Below, piece after piece: positions 40,885-52,185 of a stretch of DNA of 64,000 bases (the first letter of the stretch is position 1; every line of letters begins with the position of its first letter). The notes under the pieces were generated by a model. The model had not been told where the DNA came from, did no database searches, and saw nothing but the letters and a program-made list of their open reading frames with translations. The DNA lies in NCBI RefSeq assembly GCF_963678635.1, contig NC_087063.1:29586599-29650598 (forward strand), given 5' to 3'. This DNA is from Symsagittifera roscoffensis (taxonomy: Eukaryota; Xenacoelomorpha; Acoela; Convolutidae). Made by a program: the position numbers and the translations under genes.

Positions 40885-41275
40885 CAGGGGCGGATTTAGG
40901 GGGGGGGGGGGGGGGGGGTGGCGTACGCCTCCCCTCAGGGATTCAACCCCCTGTCGACCCAAAGGGTGACCCCTTTGGTACTTTTTAAGAAATCCATTTT
41001 TGTCGACCGACCCTAATATTTTTCTAAAGAAGCCGTAAAGCGAGCCAAAAAAACTCGATTTTTTTGCCAAAATTTTCCAAAAAGTGCCTAAAAGCTTTTT
41101 GACCTGTTTTTTCAAAAATTTGTCTGTGGCGCAGAAATTATGGCCAAACAGGGACTATTTAGTGCTTTAGGAGAGCTTGGAAAATCAATTTGGTCGACCT
41201 AAAAAAGTTTAAAAAATTTGGAAAAAGTTTTGAAGTTCCGCCCCCCCCCTCGAGAAAATCCTAGATCCGCCCCTG
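40885..41275. mobile_element. hAT-like MITE
   Basis: The ends are inverted: CAGGGGCGGATTTAGG on the left and CCTAGATCCGCCCCTG on the right, the type of terminal repeat used by hAT DNA transposons. A long G-run follows the left end and a C-run precedes the right one. No clear 8-bp target duplication was found. The left about 140 bp match the element at 46655-46902. No transposase is encoded. Confidence 0.7.
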
Positions 41276-41310
41276 ATCAAAATGATCATGATTCGTTCTT
41301 GTCACCAAAA

Positions 41311-41510
41311 TTCATGATGGCGCCAATTTATACTAACTTTGAGGGGGAGCATGCGCCAAAAAAACGCAATTTTTTGTCAAATACTTTCAAAAAGTGCGTA
41401 AAAATGGCTTTTATGACCTGTTTTTTCAAAAATGCTTTTTTTTACCTGCTTTAGGAGGAGAGCTCGGAAAATTAAATTGGTCGACCTAGAAAAAGAAATA
41501 ACCTAGGTTT
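41311..41510 (+). repeat. Partial hAT-like MITE copy
   Basis: Positions 41311-41510 repeat internal MITE sequence (gatggcgccaatttatacta; gcgccaaaaaaacgcaattt; aaattggtcgacctag). This is also seen at 41037-41210 and 46800-46870. It is probably a second, truncated copy next to the first. Confidence 0.55.
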
Positions 41511-42078
41511 AGCTAATCTGGTTAGAAAAAAGATCAATTATAAATCGATCAATTACTGTTTACAAAACTTAACGCGGCGTGACAGCGTAAAGTCATAACG
41601 CCGGTTAAAAAATTGGGATCAGACGCGTGATTAGTGAGCAGTTGAGTATCTCTTCAGTTTCTAGTTTTAGTTGTCGTCTTGACAAATCGTGCTTGAGAAT
41701 TTTCAGTACGTTATTTGAAGCAGCCCTTCTCTTCCTGGAAAATGCTTGCTACTAACAACAGCAAAATACAGGGAAAGTCTCGGCAGTGAAGTGTCAGGCT
41801 CACAAAGAATCTGGTCGAACTGAAGCCAACGAAATTTTTCTATGCGAGAAGAAAGTCGAGTTGTTTTCGATAAATTGTATATGGAATCATTTGATATCTG
41901 GTTAGGCCACTTGCTGTTTAAAAAGAATCGGAGGTGAGATCTTTGTGTAACATCTAGCTTCTGTTAGTAATTTGACGTCCCAGTTCAGCCGCCTGTGTTG
42001 TACATCATTGTCGAGACGACTAAGGCTTCGCATGCTCTAATACTTTTTGCGAGGCTCAAAGATATTCTCGACAGACTT
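41511..42078. other. Intergenic, nothing recognised
   Basis: No gene or repeat could be assigned. It ends where the truncated LTR-element copy 3 begins. Confidence 0.35.
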
Positions 42079-42953
42079 TTGTGAAAACAACTAACTAAAT
42101 TCATGATTAAAAACTCGAACTAATGTAATTTTATAAAATGTAAATTATACCTTGCAGTATATAGATCAACACACAACAACAAAGACGAACATCCAAAGAC
42201 AAAATGATCCCATCACACTCGAACAAAGAATGGCTAATCACAACCGATATGCCGTCCACAATCACAACTCAAAGGATTTAGAGTACGACTTGACTTCGCA
42301 GAAAAGGACTTCATTGAACTAGACCAATCTGAAAACCATTTTGAAATCAGATTGATTTCATTGGGGAACACAGTCGTTGTCACAAGACGACACAACGATT
42401 GATGTTCCTAACTCCAGCGTCCTTGAACTTCTTTAACAAGAGGAGCCGGACAAGAATATGATGTTCGCCAAATACCAACGTTCATCATCCATCCTTTGAA
42501 TTGCAGAAAGATAATTCTAAAAAACTCTGTAAACCCGGATGGGTGGAACCTGATCTAAACTACATTTTATGATTGGATAAATTGGATATTTTACCACTGT
42601 AAAGTATTTAATATTAACCAATCATAACTCATCTAACTAACAACCCACTTATTTGTAAGTGCTGAAATTACTTGTAATTTCAGCACCAGAGAGATTTGAA
42701 TTTAACTTAGAAATTAGTTGCCTCTCCAAGAGAACTTCAGCAGCCGCAATAAACCAGTATACCCTAGATCTATTGAGCCTAGCAGAGACTAGGTAAACAC
42801 CCTGAGACTAGAAAGTATAAGAGTAAGATTAGGATCGGTATTAGACTAAGAAGTTGCACGAATCTATCCGGCCGAAAATAAGATAGCGTGACGAGCAGAC
42901 GGTGTACCCTATCCGAAATTACTCTATGAGTTAACCGCATCGGTCATAACTCA
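42079..42953 (+). mobile_element. LTR element copy 3: truncated 3' end with LTR
   Basis: 42079-42543 matches the last part of the 3' non-coding region of copy 1 (from about 33505), with an internal deletion of about 110 bp. 42544-42953 is a 410-bp LTR of the same family with a dozen or so substitutions. No coding part remains. The left border is abrupt, and no target duplication can be shown. The right border touches a LINE fragment. Confidence 0.85.
42544..42953 (+). repeat. LTR of element copy 3
   Basis: Begins TGGAACCTGATC and ends CATAACTCA, 410 bp. Differences from the copy 1 LTRs (for example aattGgat, aaccGcatcggtcAta) show it comes from an older or different insertion. Confidence 0.9.
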
Positions 42954-43905
42954 AAACATTTTTGTGGGAGGGAAACGCCGAACTTCTCTTGTTGACGCAT
43001 TGCTGAATGTCGGATTTTATGCAGAGGTGAGATCCTAGCGATTTGGTTTTGTGCCACTCTTCGTTGCTTTTAACCAAGTTGCCATGTTTATTTTGTTTTC
43101 GGTGGTAGCGATGTACACTTTTGTGAATTGTTTTGCTTGTACTTTTAACGAGGTTCCATTTCATTCACACTTCTGCATTCAGACTTCTTCAACTGTAGTG
43201 TGAGTGCTACTCAGTTCTTCAAAAGCTTCCGAAATGTATTCGACATCATCAGCGTATTCAGACTTCAGTGGGAGGGAGCACTCACTGCAATGAGTATTTG
43301 GTTCGCTGAGAAGTGAATGGACCAGACGTAAAAAAGCAGCTAGATACAAAATGAAAAGGGTGCCTGAAATAGAGCCTCTTGGAAACTGCCAATAATAATT
43401 TCAACAGCTTTCGTAGTCGCGTGTCTGCTAGAAGTATGCTCAGAAATCTCAAGTCATCTCCGCTCCCGCCTGCATCTTGAAGAACAACGAGAATTTTATT
43501 CCGCTTCATTGTATCGAAAGCGCTAGACATGTCTATGCCGAGTTTCACAAAGTGTCATTTTTTCTTCACCTCTACGCTCAACAGTATTCTCTGGTTCCAA
43601 AAAAAGTCACCTGTGCCTTTTCCGCTTTTATAGGCGCGCTGTGTTTCTTTAGTGTAATTGTGTATCAGAGGCTTGATACACTCCAGCGTAATCAAGGGTA
43701 GCAATTTGCGCGTGCTGTTCAGTAGAGTGATGGGTTGCAGAATTGCTGGAGGACCTCGTAATTTTTGCGGTTTTGGGAGTGGTATAAAAGTCCCAATTCT
43801 GAAATTCAGTTCTTTGTGTAGTTCAAAAGACTTGTTGATAACTTCTGGAAAAATCCTTTTTGCTTAACTCGTTGGGTTTTTTTGTCGGGTCAGCATGCTC
43901 TACCA
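42954..43905 (-). pseudogene. LINE reverse transcriptase fragment A
   Basis: Minus-strand pieces in changing frames read as a non-LTR RT. A segment near 43740-43860 corresponds to the fingers. 'GIDMSSAFDTMKRNKIL' at about 43490-43540 is the palm motif A of a LINE lineage, followed by 'LRFLSILLADTRLR'. Further down only scattered similarity remains. It is cut off at the LTR of copy 3. Multiple stops and shifts show it is dead. Its motif A differs from that of fragment B, so the two belong to different LINE families. Confidence 0.55.
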
Positions 43906-43945
43906 TTTGAAAGGTTTCTGGTAGCTCTTTTGACTTGTTCAACAC

Positions 43946-45460
43946 CAATAATAATCATGATAATAATAATAATATGAATTTAGCGTACGCAAGGGGTTTC
44001 CCCCACAGTTTCAGTTCAGTTAGTTAGACATATTTCTGCAGTTGTTTCGGGTACAGTTGCACAGAATTTTCCAGCTACAGGGATTTGAGTCATCGAATCT
44101 TTTCTCGAAATGCTCCCACATCCATTGCAGCAACCATCCTTTGAGTCCTTTTGTGTTGGTAAAGTCCACTTTTTGAGGAACCAAATTAGCCAACCTCTTT
44201 GCATGAAACCAGAAGTTTTTTTCACAAACAAATTTTGCAGGGCGTGTACTTTCAAATAAACGAAATCTTGTATTAGCTAGGTCATTTTTTGGCGGAAAAC
44301 GGTCAGAAAAGTTGTAGTCGTAGTGATTATTGAGGATTTTAGATAGTCGAAGAAAATTATTAAGCTGAATGTACATGGGTAATGGCAGTTTTCCTAGACG
44401 CTGAAGCGACGTTTTGTAATTAGGATCTGTTGCAATCCAATTTTATTTATTGCGTCAAACACTTTCTAAGAGTTTCATTTCTTCGACGTTCAATTGATAG
44501 CACGCTGACCAGAACCATGTAGCAAAACTGGAATTACCATGGAATTGAACAGATTAAGTTTGGTCTTGGTATTAAGAGGCAGTGGGTTGTGCTTAAGCAT
44601 GCATAGAGTGTTGAGGGCTTTTCTTCTTCTAAGTTTAATATGCGATGTCCAGCCTAGATCCGATTTTACAATTATTCCTAGTTCTTTTTCTTCTGAGACT
44701 TTCTTAATTAAAATTGAGTCGAAGTAAAAGTCGCTACTTGTGAGACGTTTAACCGGTAGGTGAGTGCATTTTGACGCATTGAACGCAATCTGGTTTTGTT
44801 GAGTCCACGTGAAGATGTTATTTAGGTCATTCTGAAACTCTGAGTTAAGTGTACCAATTCATATGAACTTTGCGTCGTCTGCGTATAGAAAGCTGGTGGA
44901 ATGATTATGTACACTTGGTAGGTCATTAATCATGACAAGAAAAAACAATGGCCCGAGGATTGATCCTTGAGGAACACCGCTTGTGACATAGAATGATTGG
45001 GACAGACAGACTTTGATTTTGACACATTGTGTTCTATTTGTCAGGTAGTTACAAATTAGCTTTAATATTTTGCCTCTGATTCCCAACGAGTAGAGCTTAT
45101 CAATCAGAATACCGTGATCTACTTTGTCAAAAGCTTTCTCGAAATCGGTATATATTACGTCTACTTCTTCATATTTGCTTATAGCTGAAAATATGGTATC
45201 AAGATAGAGCAGCATTTGGATGGTCCCTGACCTTTTCGCGCGAAATCCGAATTGTATATCGAAGGCGTATGTTTTCAGAGGCGTATGTTTTCCAGTGAAA
45301 TACCGAATATGAGCATAGCTGGAGTTATCTCTGAAAGTCTCGCACTTCTGCTGATCGCTTCCCGCAAACATGCGATTTTCATTAAAAAGTGAAACAATTG
45401 GTGGCGAAACAGAGGCTTTTAGTGATTTCAGTGCCCTGAAAACATACATAGAATAATATC
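43946..45460 (-). pseudogene. LINE reverse transcriptase fragment B with 3' tail
   Basis: The minus-strand frame 44859-45449 (196 residues) holds RT boxes in order: 'GFRAKRSGTIQML', 'IYTDFEKAFDKVDHGIL' (catalytic Asp), 'TSGVPQGSILGPLFF' and 'FLYADDAKF' (YADD). The post-RT part continues through frames around 44540-44850 and 44016-44376 with stops and shifts. A (TTATTA)-type microsatellite at 43946-43975 is the probable 3' tail. The 5' part (endonuclease, ORF1) is missing, as usual for 5'-truncated LINEs. Jockey/CR1-like by motif style. Confidence 0.75.
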
Positions 45461-46654
45461 AGAAATAAGGATTTTCAAGAAAATCACCCTTTTTCTTAAA
45501 CATTTCAAAAAAAAACTTCTGGTCAGATATTCAGATTAGAAGTTAAATAATCCTTGCCAGAAGAAAAGAATTTGTCCGGTACAGGTACCCAACGTTAGAT
45601 ACTTAAAAATGGAGAGAACTTGTGTTCACAGTTTTCAGTTAGGAACAGTTGAAGATTTTTTCTCGGTCGAAGCTGGTGGAAATGCTTTTCCTCCGTCAAA
45701 CCATGGAACACTTGGAGTGAGACAGTCAAAATAATGTTTGGGTAAAAAACAATGGTTTTGGTCCTGACCCGAATAAAATTATTAGATAACAATTAAAGAA
45801 GCATAACTCATTAGAATTAGAAAAACAATCATTAATTAAACTAAGCAAATAATTGACAAACTCATTTAGAACATAACTTTCCCTTCGCAAACACTATCAC
45901 CTTTGTGAAATAAGTTTTATGCTGATCTTTGAAATGTTGAATTGTTACTCGAGAACTTTTGATGGTCAAGAAACTCAATACAGGCGAGTCACACCTGAAT
46001 ATGGGTCCAGCCGGTAAAAATATATCTGATCTGGGTCAAATAGAAATCTATGAGTTGAAAAATTGGTGATCCGGAATTTAATCCGAAAAAAAAAATTGTT
46101 GATTCGTAAAAAATCATTAATCATACAAATTGGGTCAAACCAAGTCGATCATATTTGTTTGTGCTCGAGAAGGCCAAAACATACCCAATTCAGTCGAAAC
46201 GATCAAAACATTTCTGGCTTGGGTCCATCAAAGTCGAGCTTTTTTTTCGATTTAGAAAGTAAGAGCTTGCTCAAATTCGATCGAGACGGTTGAAACATCA
46301 AAGTCTGGCCGAGACGGCAAGAAATGCCGAATTTCAGTCAAAAAATGCCAAATATATTTACTATGCCGTTAGTATAATTAAATTGTTCGGCGCTATCTTT
46401 AAATGTCTCAACGGTATGTGGCATTCGTTGGAAAGACAAACACGAATGGGTGGTTTTTCGCCACGTATTTTGAAGAAAAAAAGTTAAGAGGTAAAATTGT
46501 GCGTTTAAAGTTCACAATCAACTAGAAACACAGCTTTTGCCGGTGCGCTGAAGGGTTTCAGATGAGCAAAAAAACAACTGGTGTAAAAAGTGGACAACTG
46601 GATCTTAGATATAATGCCTTTGTTAGGAAGTGAGGAGAGAACAGCAGTTTAAAT
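45461..46654. other. Intergenic, nothing recognised
   Basis: No gene or assignable repeat. Short frames (45595-45792, 46063-46293, 46290-46487) lack domain features. Confidence 0.35.
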
Positions 46655-46902
46655 CAGGGGCGGATTTAGGGGGGGGGGGGCGGACGCCACCCTCTCTCAG
46701 TGATTCGACCCCCTGCCGACCTAAAGGGTCCCCCTATGGTACTTGTACTTTTTAAGAAATGCATTTTTGTCCGACCCACCCTAAAGTTTTTCAAAAGGCG
46801 CCTTCGATGCCAATATATACTAACTTTGAAGGAGAGCGCGGGCCAAAAAAACGCAATCTTTTTGTCAACATTTTCGAAAATTTTTTTGAAATCGGCCCAC
46901 TG
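46655..46902. mobile_element. hAT-like MITE with 8-bp target duplication
   Basis: 248 bp flanked by GTTTAAAT at 46647-46654 and 46903-46910. Eight-bp duplications are the hallmark of hAT insertion. The left end is CAGGGGCGGATTTAGG and the right end reads CGGCCCACTG (complement CAGTGGGCCG), an imperfect terminal repeat. The interior matches the MITE at 40885 and the partial copy at 41311. Confidence 0.8.
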
Positions 46903-46910
46903 GTTTAAAT

Positions 46911-47218
46911 TATTCCTCTTATAAATATTCAAATCTGGTTACCAAATAACAAAAGTGTAATTAGAGAAAACACTTGAATGAATTCAAAGTTTATTCAGCA
47001 ACTTGCGAATGACGATTTCGTCCCCGGTAGTCCAATCGTGACCTCGGGAGAGGCGAAGATACTTCTTCACTTTCCCCGATCAGGCAGACGCACAATTTTC
47101 CTCAGTTATGACAAATATTTTTCCCGTATAAAATGCAATCACTTTTGGCAAAAATATAGAAAAAAGTGTTAAAGAGTTTTTGTGAAATAAGAAAAAAATT
47201 GTGCGATCTTCACTAAAT
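46911..47218. other. Intergenic, nothing recognised
   Basis: A short AT-rich stretch between the hAT-like MITE and the TIR element. The 64-codon frame at 46978-47172 has no features. Confidence 0.35.
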
Positions 47219-48288
47219 GACTGCTCGTATCAGGGCGAAGCCCTGAATGCTCCGACTGCCTTTTAGTGTCTGTAGAGCAGAGTTTGCTTGTTGAAAATTG
47301 ATGCATATTTCAACAATTTTTTTTTAATTTTGAGACTTTTTCTGAAAATCATCTCCCCACACGCCGACTGATTTGGGACAATTTAAATGGGAAAATGGCA
47401 AATCTTTAAGCCCTATAACATTACGAAAAATGATCCCACGTGAAACATTTTTTTAAATTTCGAGATCAGAGCAACAATACCTTTTAACTGATAATTAAAA
47501 AATTCGTCAAAGTTGGCTAGGTAAAAAGTCCAACTCTGTCTGAAGAAAAAGAACAAACCCCGAGCACAAATAATCCGTCACTTTCTTCGAAAGTCGGATT
47601 AACAACTTTCGGGTCGCAAAAATAACGTTGAGCCATTTGAGAGCGTTGTTTTTAATGATGTCAATTGAATGATATCAATTATAGGCTACCTGGGTTAGCA
47701 TACGATTCAGATTTGTTTGTAAAATATCATAAATAACTCTGTAACTACGTTTCGTTCGGAAACTATTTTGTTTTGTTTCGACTTCGAAGAAAGTGATGGA
47801 ATATTTGTGTGCTCGGGGTGTTTTTTTTTCAGACAAATTTCAACTTTTTTAACTAACTATTGTTGACGGATATTTTTCATATCATCTGACAAGTATTGTT
47901 GTTCTGAACCCGAATTCAAAATGATGTTCAACCTGTGATCATGTTCTTAACGTTATGGGTTTAAAGGTTGCCATTTTGGCCAATTTGGGGCAATTAACGC
48001 TCGATGTATTTCGCGAGGTTAATGCGTTAGCAGAAATTTAATCCGTTTTAGAAATCGTTCCAAATTGGTTAAAATAGTTATTTGCTATAAATGCTATGTT
48101 ATTAGGAGCGAAATCTATCACTTTGTATTTTAAACTGCGTATGGTGGGATGGTTTTGAAAAAACTCAATGTTTGAACAAAAAGCATATTTTTTTTTAAAT
48201 TTCCTTAATTTTTATAAAGCGAACACTGCTTCCTAATTCTTAATAGGCAGTCGGAACAATCAGGGCTTCGTCCTGATATGAGCAGTCT
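47219..48288. mobile_element. Non-autonomous TIR element (1.07 kb)
   Basis: The ends 47219-47260 and 48247-48288 are inverted copies: GACTGCTCGTATCAGGGC... and ...CCTGATATGAGCAGTC, about 42 bp with a few mismatches. Each end contains its own palindromic core (CAGGGCGAAGCCCTG). The interior has no coding frame. No target duplication was found. Related ends occur at 14092-14131 and, without the core, at 4603-4657. The superfamily is not identified. Confidence 0.7.
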
Positions 48289-48395
48289 TGTTATTATGAT
48301 TATTATAAGATGAGCAATGATGGGATTCATGAGCAAGGAAAAGACTGAAGAAAGATGCATGCATATCTTCTTGCAAAGTTGAAGGTTGCAGCTAT

Positions 48396-48779
48396 TGAGT
48401 TAGGTCCTTGAGGTTAACTCATAGAGTAATTTCGGATAGGGTACACCGTCTGCTCGTCACGCTATCTTATTTTCGGCCGGATAGATTCGTGCAACTTCTT
48501 AGTCTAATACCGATCCTAATCTTACTCTTATATCTACTAGTCTCAGGGTGTTTAACTAGTCTCTGCTAGGCTCAATAGATCTAGAGTATACTGGCTTATT
48601 GCAACTGTTGAAGTTCTCTTGGAGAGGTAACTAATTTCTAAGTTAAATTCAAATCTCTCCGGTGCTGAAATTACAAGTAATCTCAGCACTTACAAATAAG
48701 TGGGTTGTTAGTTAGATGGACTATGATGTTAAAATATCTAATTTATCCAATAATAACATATAGTTTAGATCAAGTTCCA
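48396..48779 (-). repeat. 3' LTR of element copy 2 (384 bp)
   Basis: Reverse complement of the family LTR: it starts TGAGTTAGGTCC and ends AAGTTCCA. It is shorter than 410 bp because of small deletions, including loss of about 25 bp around 48726-48735. It is clearly more diverged from copy 1 than the two LTRs of copy 1 are from each other. Confidence 0.88.
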
Positions 48780-50362
48780 GCCATCCGGGGTTTACAGAGT
48801 TTTTTAGAACTATCTTTCTTCTCTGCAATTTGAAGGATGGATGATGAACGTTGGTATTTGGCGAACATCTTTTTCTTATCCGGTTCCTCTTGAAGAAGAA
48901 CGTTCCAGGACGCTGGAATCAGGGACAGGAAATTGTTATTTCGTCATTCGACAACGACTGTGATCCCCAATGAAGTCAATCTGATTTCAAAATGGTTTGC
49001 TATGTCAGGTTTTTCTGTATTAGTAGAGAACTGTTTTTTGTGCAGCCTCGTCTGGGAATGGCGTGAAGATCGTGTTAGGGAGGGATGCCTTGTAACTCGG
49101 ATCTGTACGTATACTTGAGCATCGAGGTGGTCATTGGTCTAGTTCAATGAAGTCCTTTTCTGCGAAGTCAAGTCGTACTCTAAATCCTTCGAGTCGTGAT
49201 TGTGGACGGCATGTCGGTTGTGTTTAGCCATTCTTTTGTTCGAGTGTGATGGGATCATCTAGTCTTTGGATATTCGTCTTTGTTGTTGTGTATGATCTAT
49301 ATACTGCAAAGTATGATTTACATTCTATATATTTATGTTGATTTAGTTTTTTAATCATGAACTTAGTTAGTCGTTTTCACAAAAGCGTTTTGTTTTGGTT
49401 CAGTTAATTGGAAGAGTTACTCACCCTTGAGTACCTCTTATTAAAAATAGAAGTGCGGTAACAAAGCGTGGATGTAGCACGGTGGGCGAGGCCGGCTATA
49501 GAGCATGCTCAGGACGTCCTTCTCTGGTGGGTTAGGCCAGGAGTGGGAGTATGATTGCATGCTGTTTCTTTGAGAAGTCCTGTTATGTGATAACGTTTTA
49601 TGTTGGTTTTATGTTGGTCTTTCTTATGTTACTTTGGTTGTGTCCTTTTTTCAAAAATCAAATTGTTTTTGGTATGGGTTTGTCTTGCGTCTTTTTTCTG
49701 TTTTATTATTTCTTTCTTAGACTTTATAATAGTCTTCAAAAGAATAAATTATCCAGTTTTAAGCTGGGTTTATCCGGTTTGGGTACCATTGGTTTTCTTT
49801 TCTTAGTCATGCTGTTAATTCATGATTTGTGGTGTTTAGTAAGCTGCGTTGGTTAGGTCGGTTTATTGTATAATTCTTTTCCAACGGGGTTAAAGGAAAG
49901 TTTGAAACTTGTTATCGCGTGTTAGAGTTGTTGATGGTGAAAGCTTGAAATTTAAAATCATTATTTAAACAAATCTTCGTGGGCGAGCTGTGCGAGTTTG
50001 GACAGAATTCTTGTGCGAATGAATAAAAAGATTGAAAAGAATAGTACTGCTTTCTCATTTTATCAATTTATTTCATAGAATTTGAATTTTACTGCGTTTT
50101 GGGAAGTTTAAAATTATAAATTTTCATCGTATTTCAAGTTTACTTATAAATAAGTTTATTTATAAATAAAATTACTACATTTGGTATGAATTTTACTACA
50201 TTATTTAGTGCAAAAAATTCATGAGTCTTAAGATAATTTAACAAGTTTGTACTTTTTTCCTTTTCTGTTTTGTAGATGGTTGTGGTGTGAAGACTAAAAG
50301 AATAAATCAAACATTGATAGAAAATGGGTAGTACAAATTTAAATTTATTAGTTAGAAGTACT
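48780..50362 (-). other. 3' non-coding region of copy 2
   Basis: Collinear with 32497-34088 of copy 1. The donor-like site after ORF5 is present in weaker form (AAG|GTAAAT). The tRNA-head-like stretch is at about 49462-49560 on the plus strand, and the hydrophobic antisense frame is at 49551-49856 (101 residues). Confidence 0.65.
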
Positions 50363-52185
50363 TCAAATTATATTTACCTTAGTCTTCTGGGAAAAAGCCG
50401 TGGGGAAGATGTCGTAAATCATGTCTGATGTTGTTAATAATTTGGCTAGTATGCGTATGATGTTTTTAGTTTGTAGCAGTGGCCAAAGCAATTGAAGTGC
50501 CTTGATGTTGTTTAGTTCTTTTGTGCCTACTGCAAACTCGTAAGGTGTGTTTTGGATGAGGTTATAAATTTTATGATTATATTTAGTATTGTGAATGAAT
50601 TCTAATATGGGTATTTCAATAGGTTGGATAAATTCATGCGGGATAAGGAAGGCTCTTGATTCTTCGGCATTGAAGGTCTTTGTGATGGGACAGATTATAT
50701 ACATTTGGTTAACTGGGTCATAGTTGCGGAGGATGCCGTGGAGGTTAGTATCTTTAATGCAATATGTGAAATTAAGGAAAAATGGTGACGTGTATTTTGA
50801 GTTAAGAAACTGAAAACGATGTTGAGGTTGTCTTGATGGGGTGTGTAAATCAAAATGATTTTGAATAAAACGATAATATGTATATGTGTGCGTTTGTTTA
50901 GTGCGTAACATAATATCGTGAGAACAGTGCAAATTGCGTTCCTGAGGTGAAAGAAAGTGAAAGGTTAGTGAAAATAACTGAAATTTATCATAGAAGCTCT
51001 CGTATGCTTGAATATCAACTAGTGATTCTGAAAAATTATGATCATGCTTTCTATCAAAAATATTAAGTGTAAATACATATGATGTTTTGATGAAAATTTT
51101 TTCTGTTAGTTGCGGCGGGTTTGCGAAGCGGTCTTCATCTAAAAATTGATCTTGATTAGGGCGGATGATATTATGATCGTAGTATTCTATTGCAAAATCG
51201 TTAGCTCGGGGTGCAGTGAATGTTTTTAATAATTTTTTATATCCAACGTAAGTAAATTGTCGAGGTGTTAGTGTTGTGGTGAGTCTATATAACATGTTTT
51301 TGTTCTTTTTGATACTGTCATGAGTATTAGCTAATGGTAGGCAGAGGAGGTTAGTATAATTATAATAAGCTGTTCAATGAAGTGTTGGCATTAAAACGTG
51401 CTCATCAACAAAATTGCGTGTGTCGCTAGTATTGTTAGGTGTATTTAATGTATATTGCGGAAAAGAGGGTAAGGTGATTTCAAGAAAATTTTTCGTGTTG
51501 GTATGTTCCGGATGATTAATTTATTCGCGGGCTGTTCCGGGTTTGGTTGGTAACGGGTGATTTGGAAATTTTCGTTTAAAAGTGCGATAAGCTCGGTGAG
51601 TGCTGGTAGGTGTTTCGGTGGATGTGGATGATTGTGCTAATGAAGGAGTGTAAGCTGAGGAGGGTGTGGGGGTAGGTGGATTTGAGGATGTTATTGTGGA
51701 TGATAGTTGATTTATTGTAAGTGTGTTGGGCTGTATTAATTGTTGTTGTAAATTAATAAAATTATCTAGCTTCTGGGAAATTTGGGAGGTATCTGGGGAA
51801 TTATTATTTGATCTGTCGGAATGAAGTGGAGAATAGGTTGGGGTTACTTGGGAAGCATAAGAAGGAGTGGAAACGGATGGGAGTGGATGACTGGATGGGA
51901 TTGGTTGAAAAGGGGGTTTTGAAAAAACTGAGGAGTTGGTATGGGTATAGGTAGAGGGAGATGGTTCGGAGTCTGCAAATTCGTCGGGGGTTTCTACATT
52001 AGAGTTATTAAATTGTGAGATATAAACTGAAATATCTGAGTTAGTATCAAAATTCGTGCTTGATGGTATATTAATAATTGGAAAATCGGGTGGTGGGAAA
52101 GCAAAAAGTGGATTATTGGTATTTGAGTTTAGAGGTTGGCTGGGTGGGAATTTGAGCGATGGAGGGATCCAAGTTGTCGGCTCAT
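50363..52185 (-). pseudogene. ORF5 of copy 2, unit A
   Basis: Homologue of 30688-32496. The ATG is at 52185, again sharing ATGA with env. In-frame stops include TGA at 51374-51376 (Trp in copy 1) and TAA at 51521-51523 (Tyr in copy 1). The C-terminal 310 codons (50363-51295) are open and very similar to copy 1. The C-terminus differs and is slightly longer. Confidence 0.75.

Noticed and set aside
40885..41275. 8-bp target duplication for the first hAT-like MITE
   Set aside because: The flanks TTTGCAAT and ATCAAAAT do not match convincingly.
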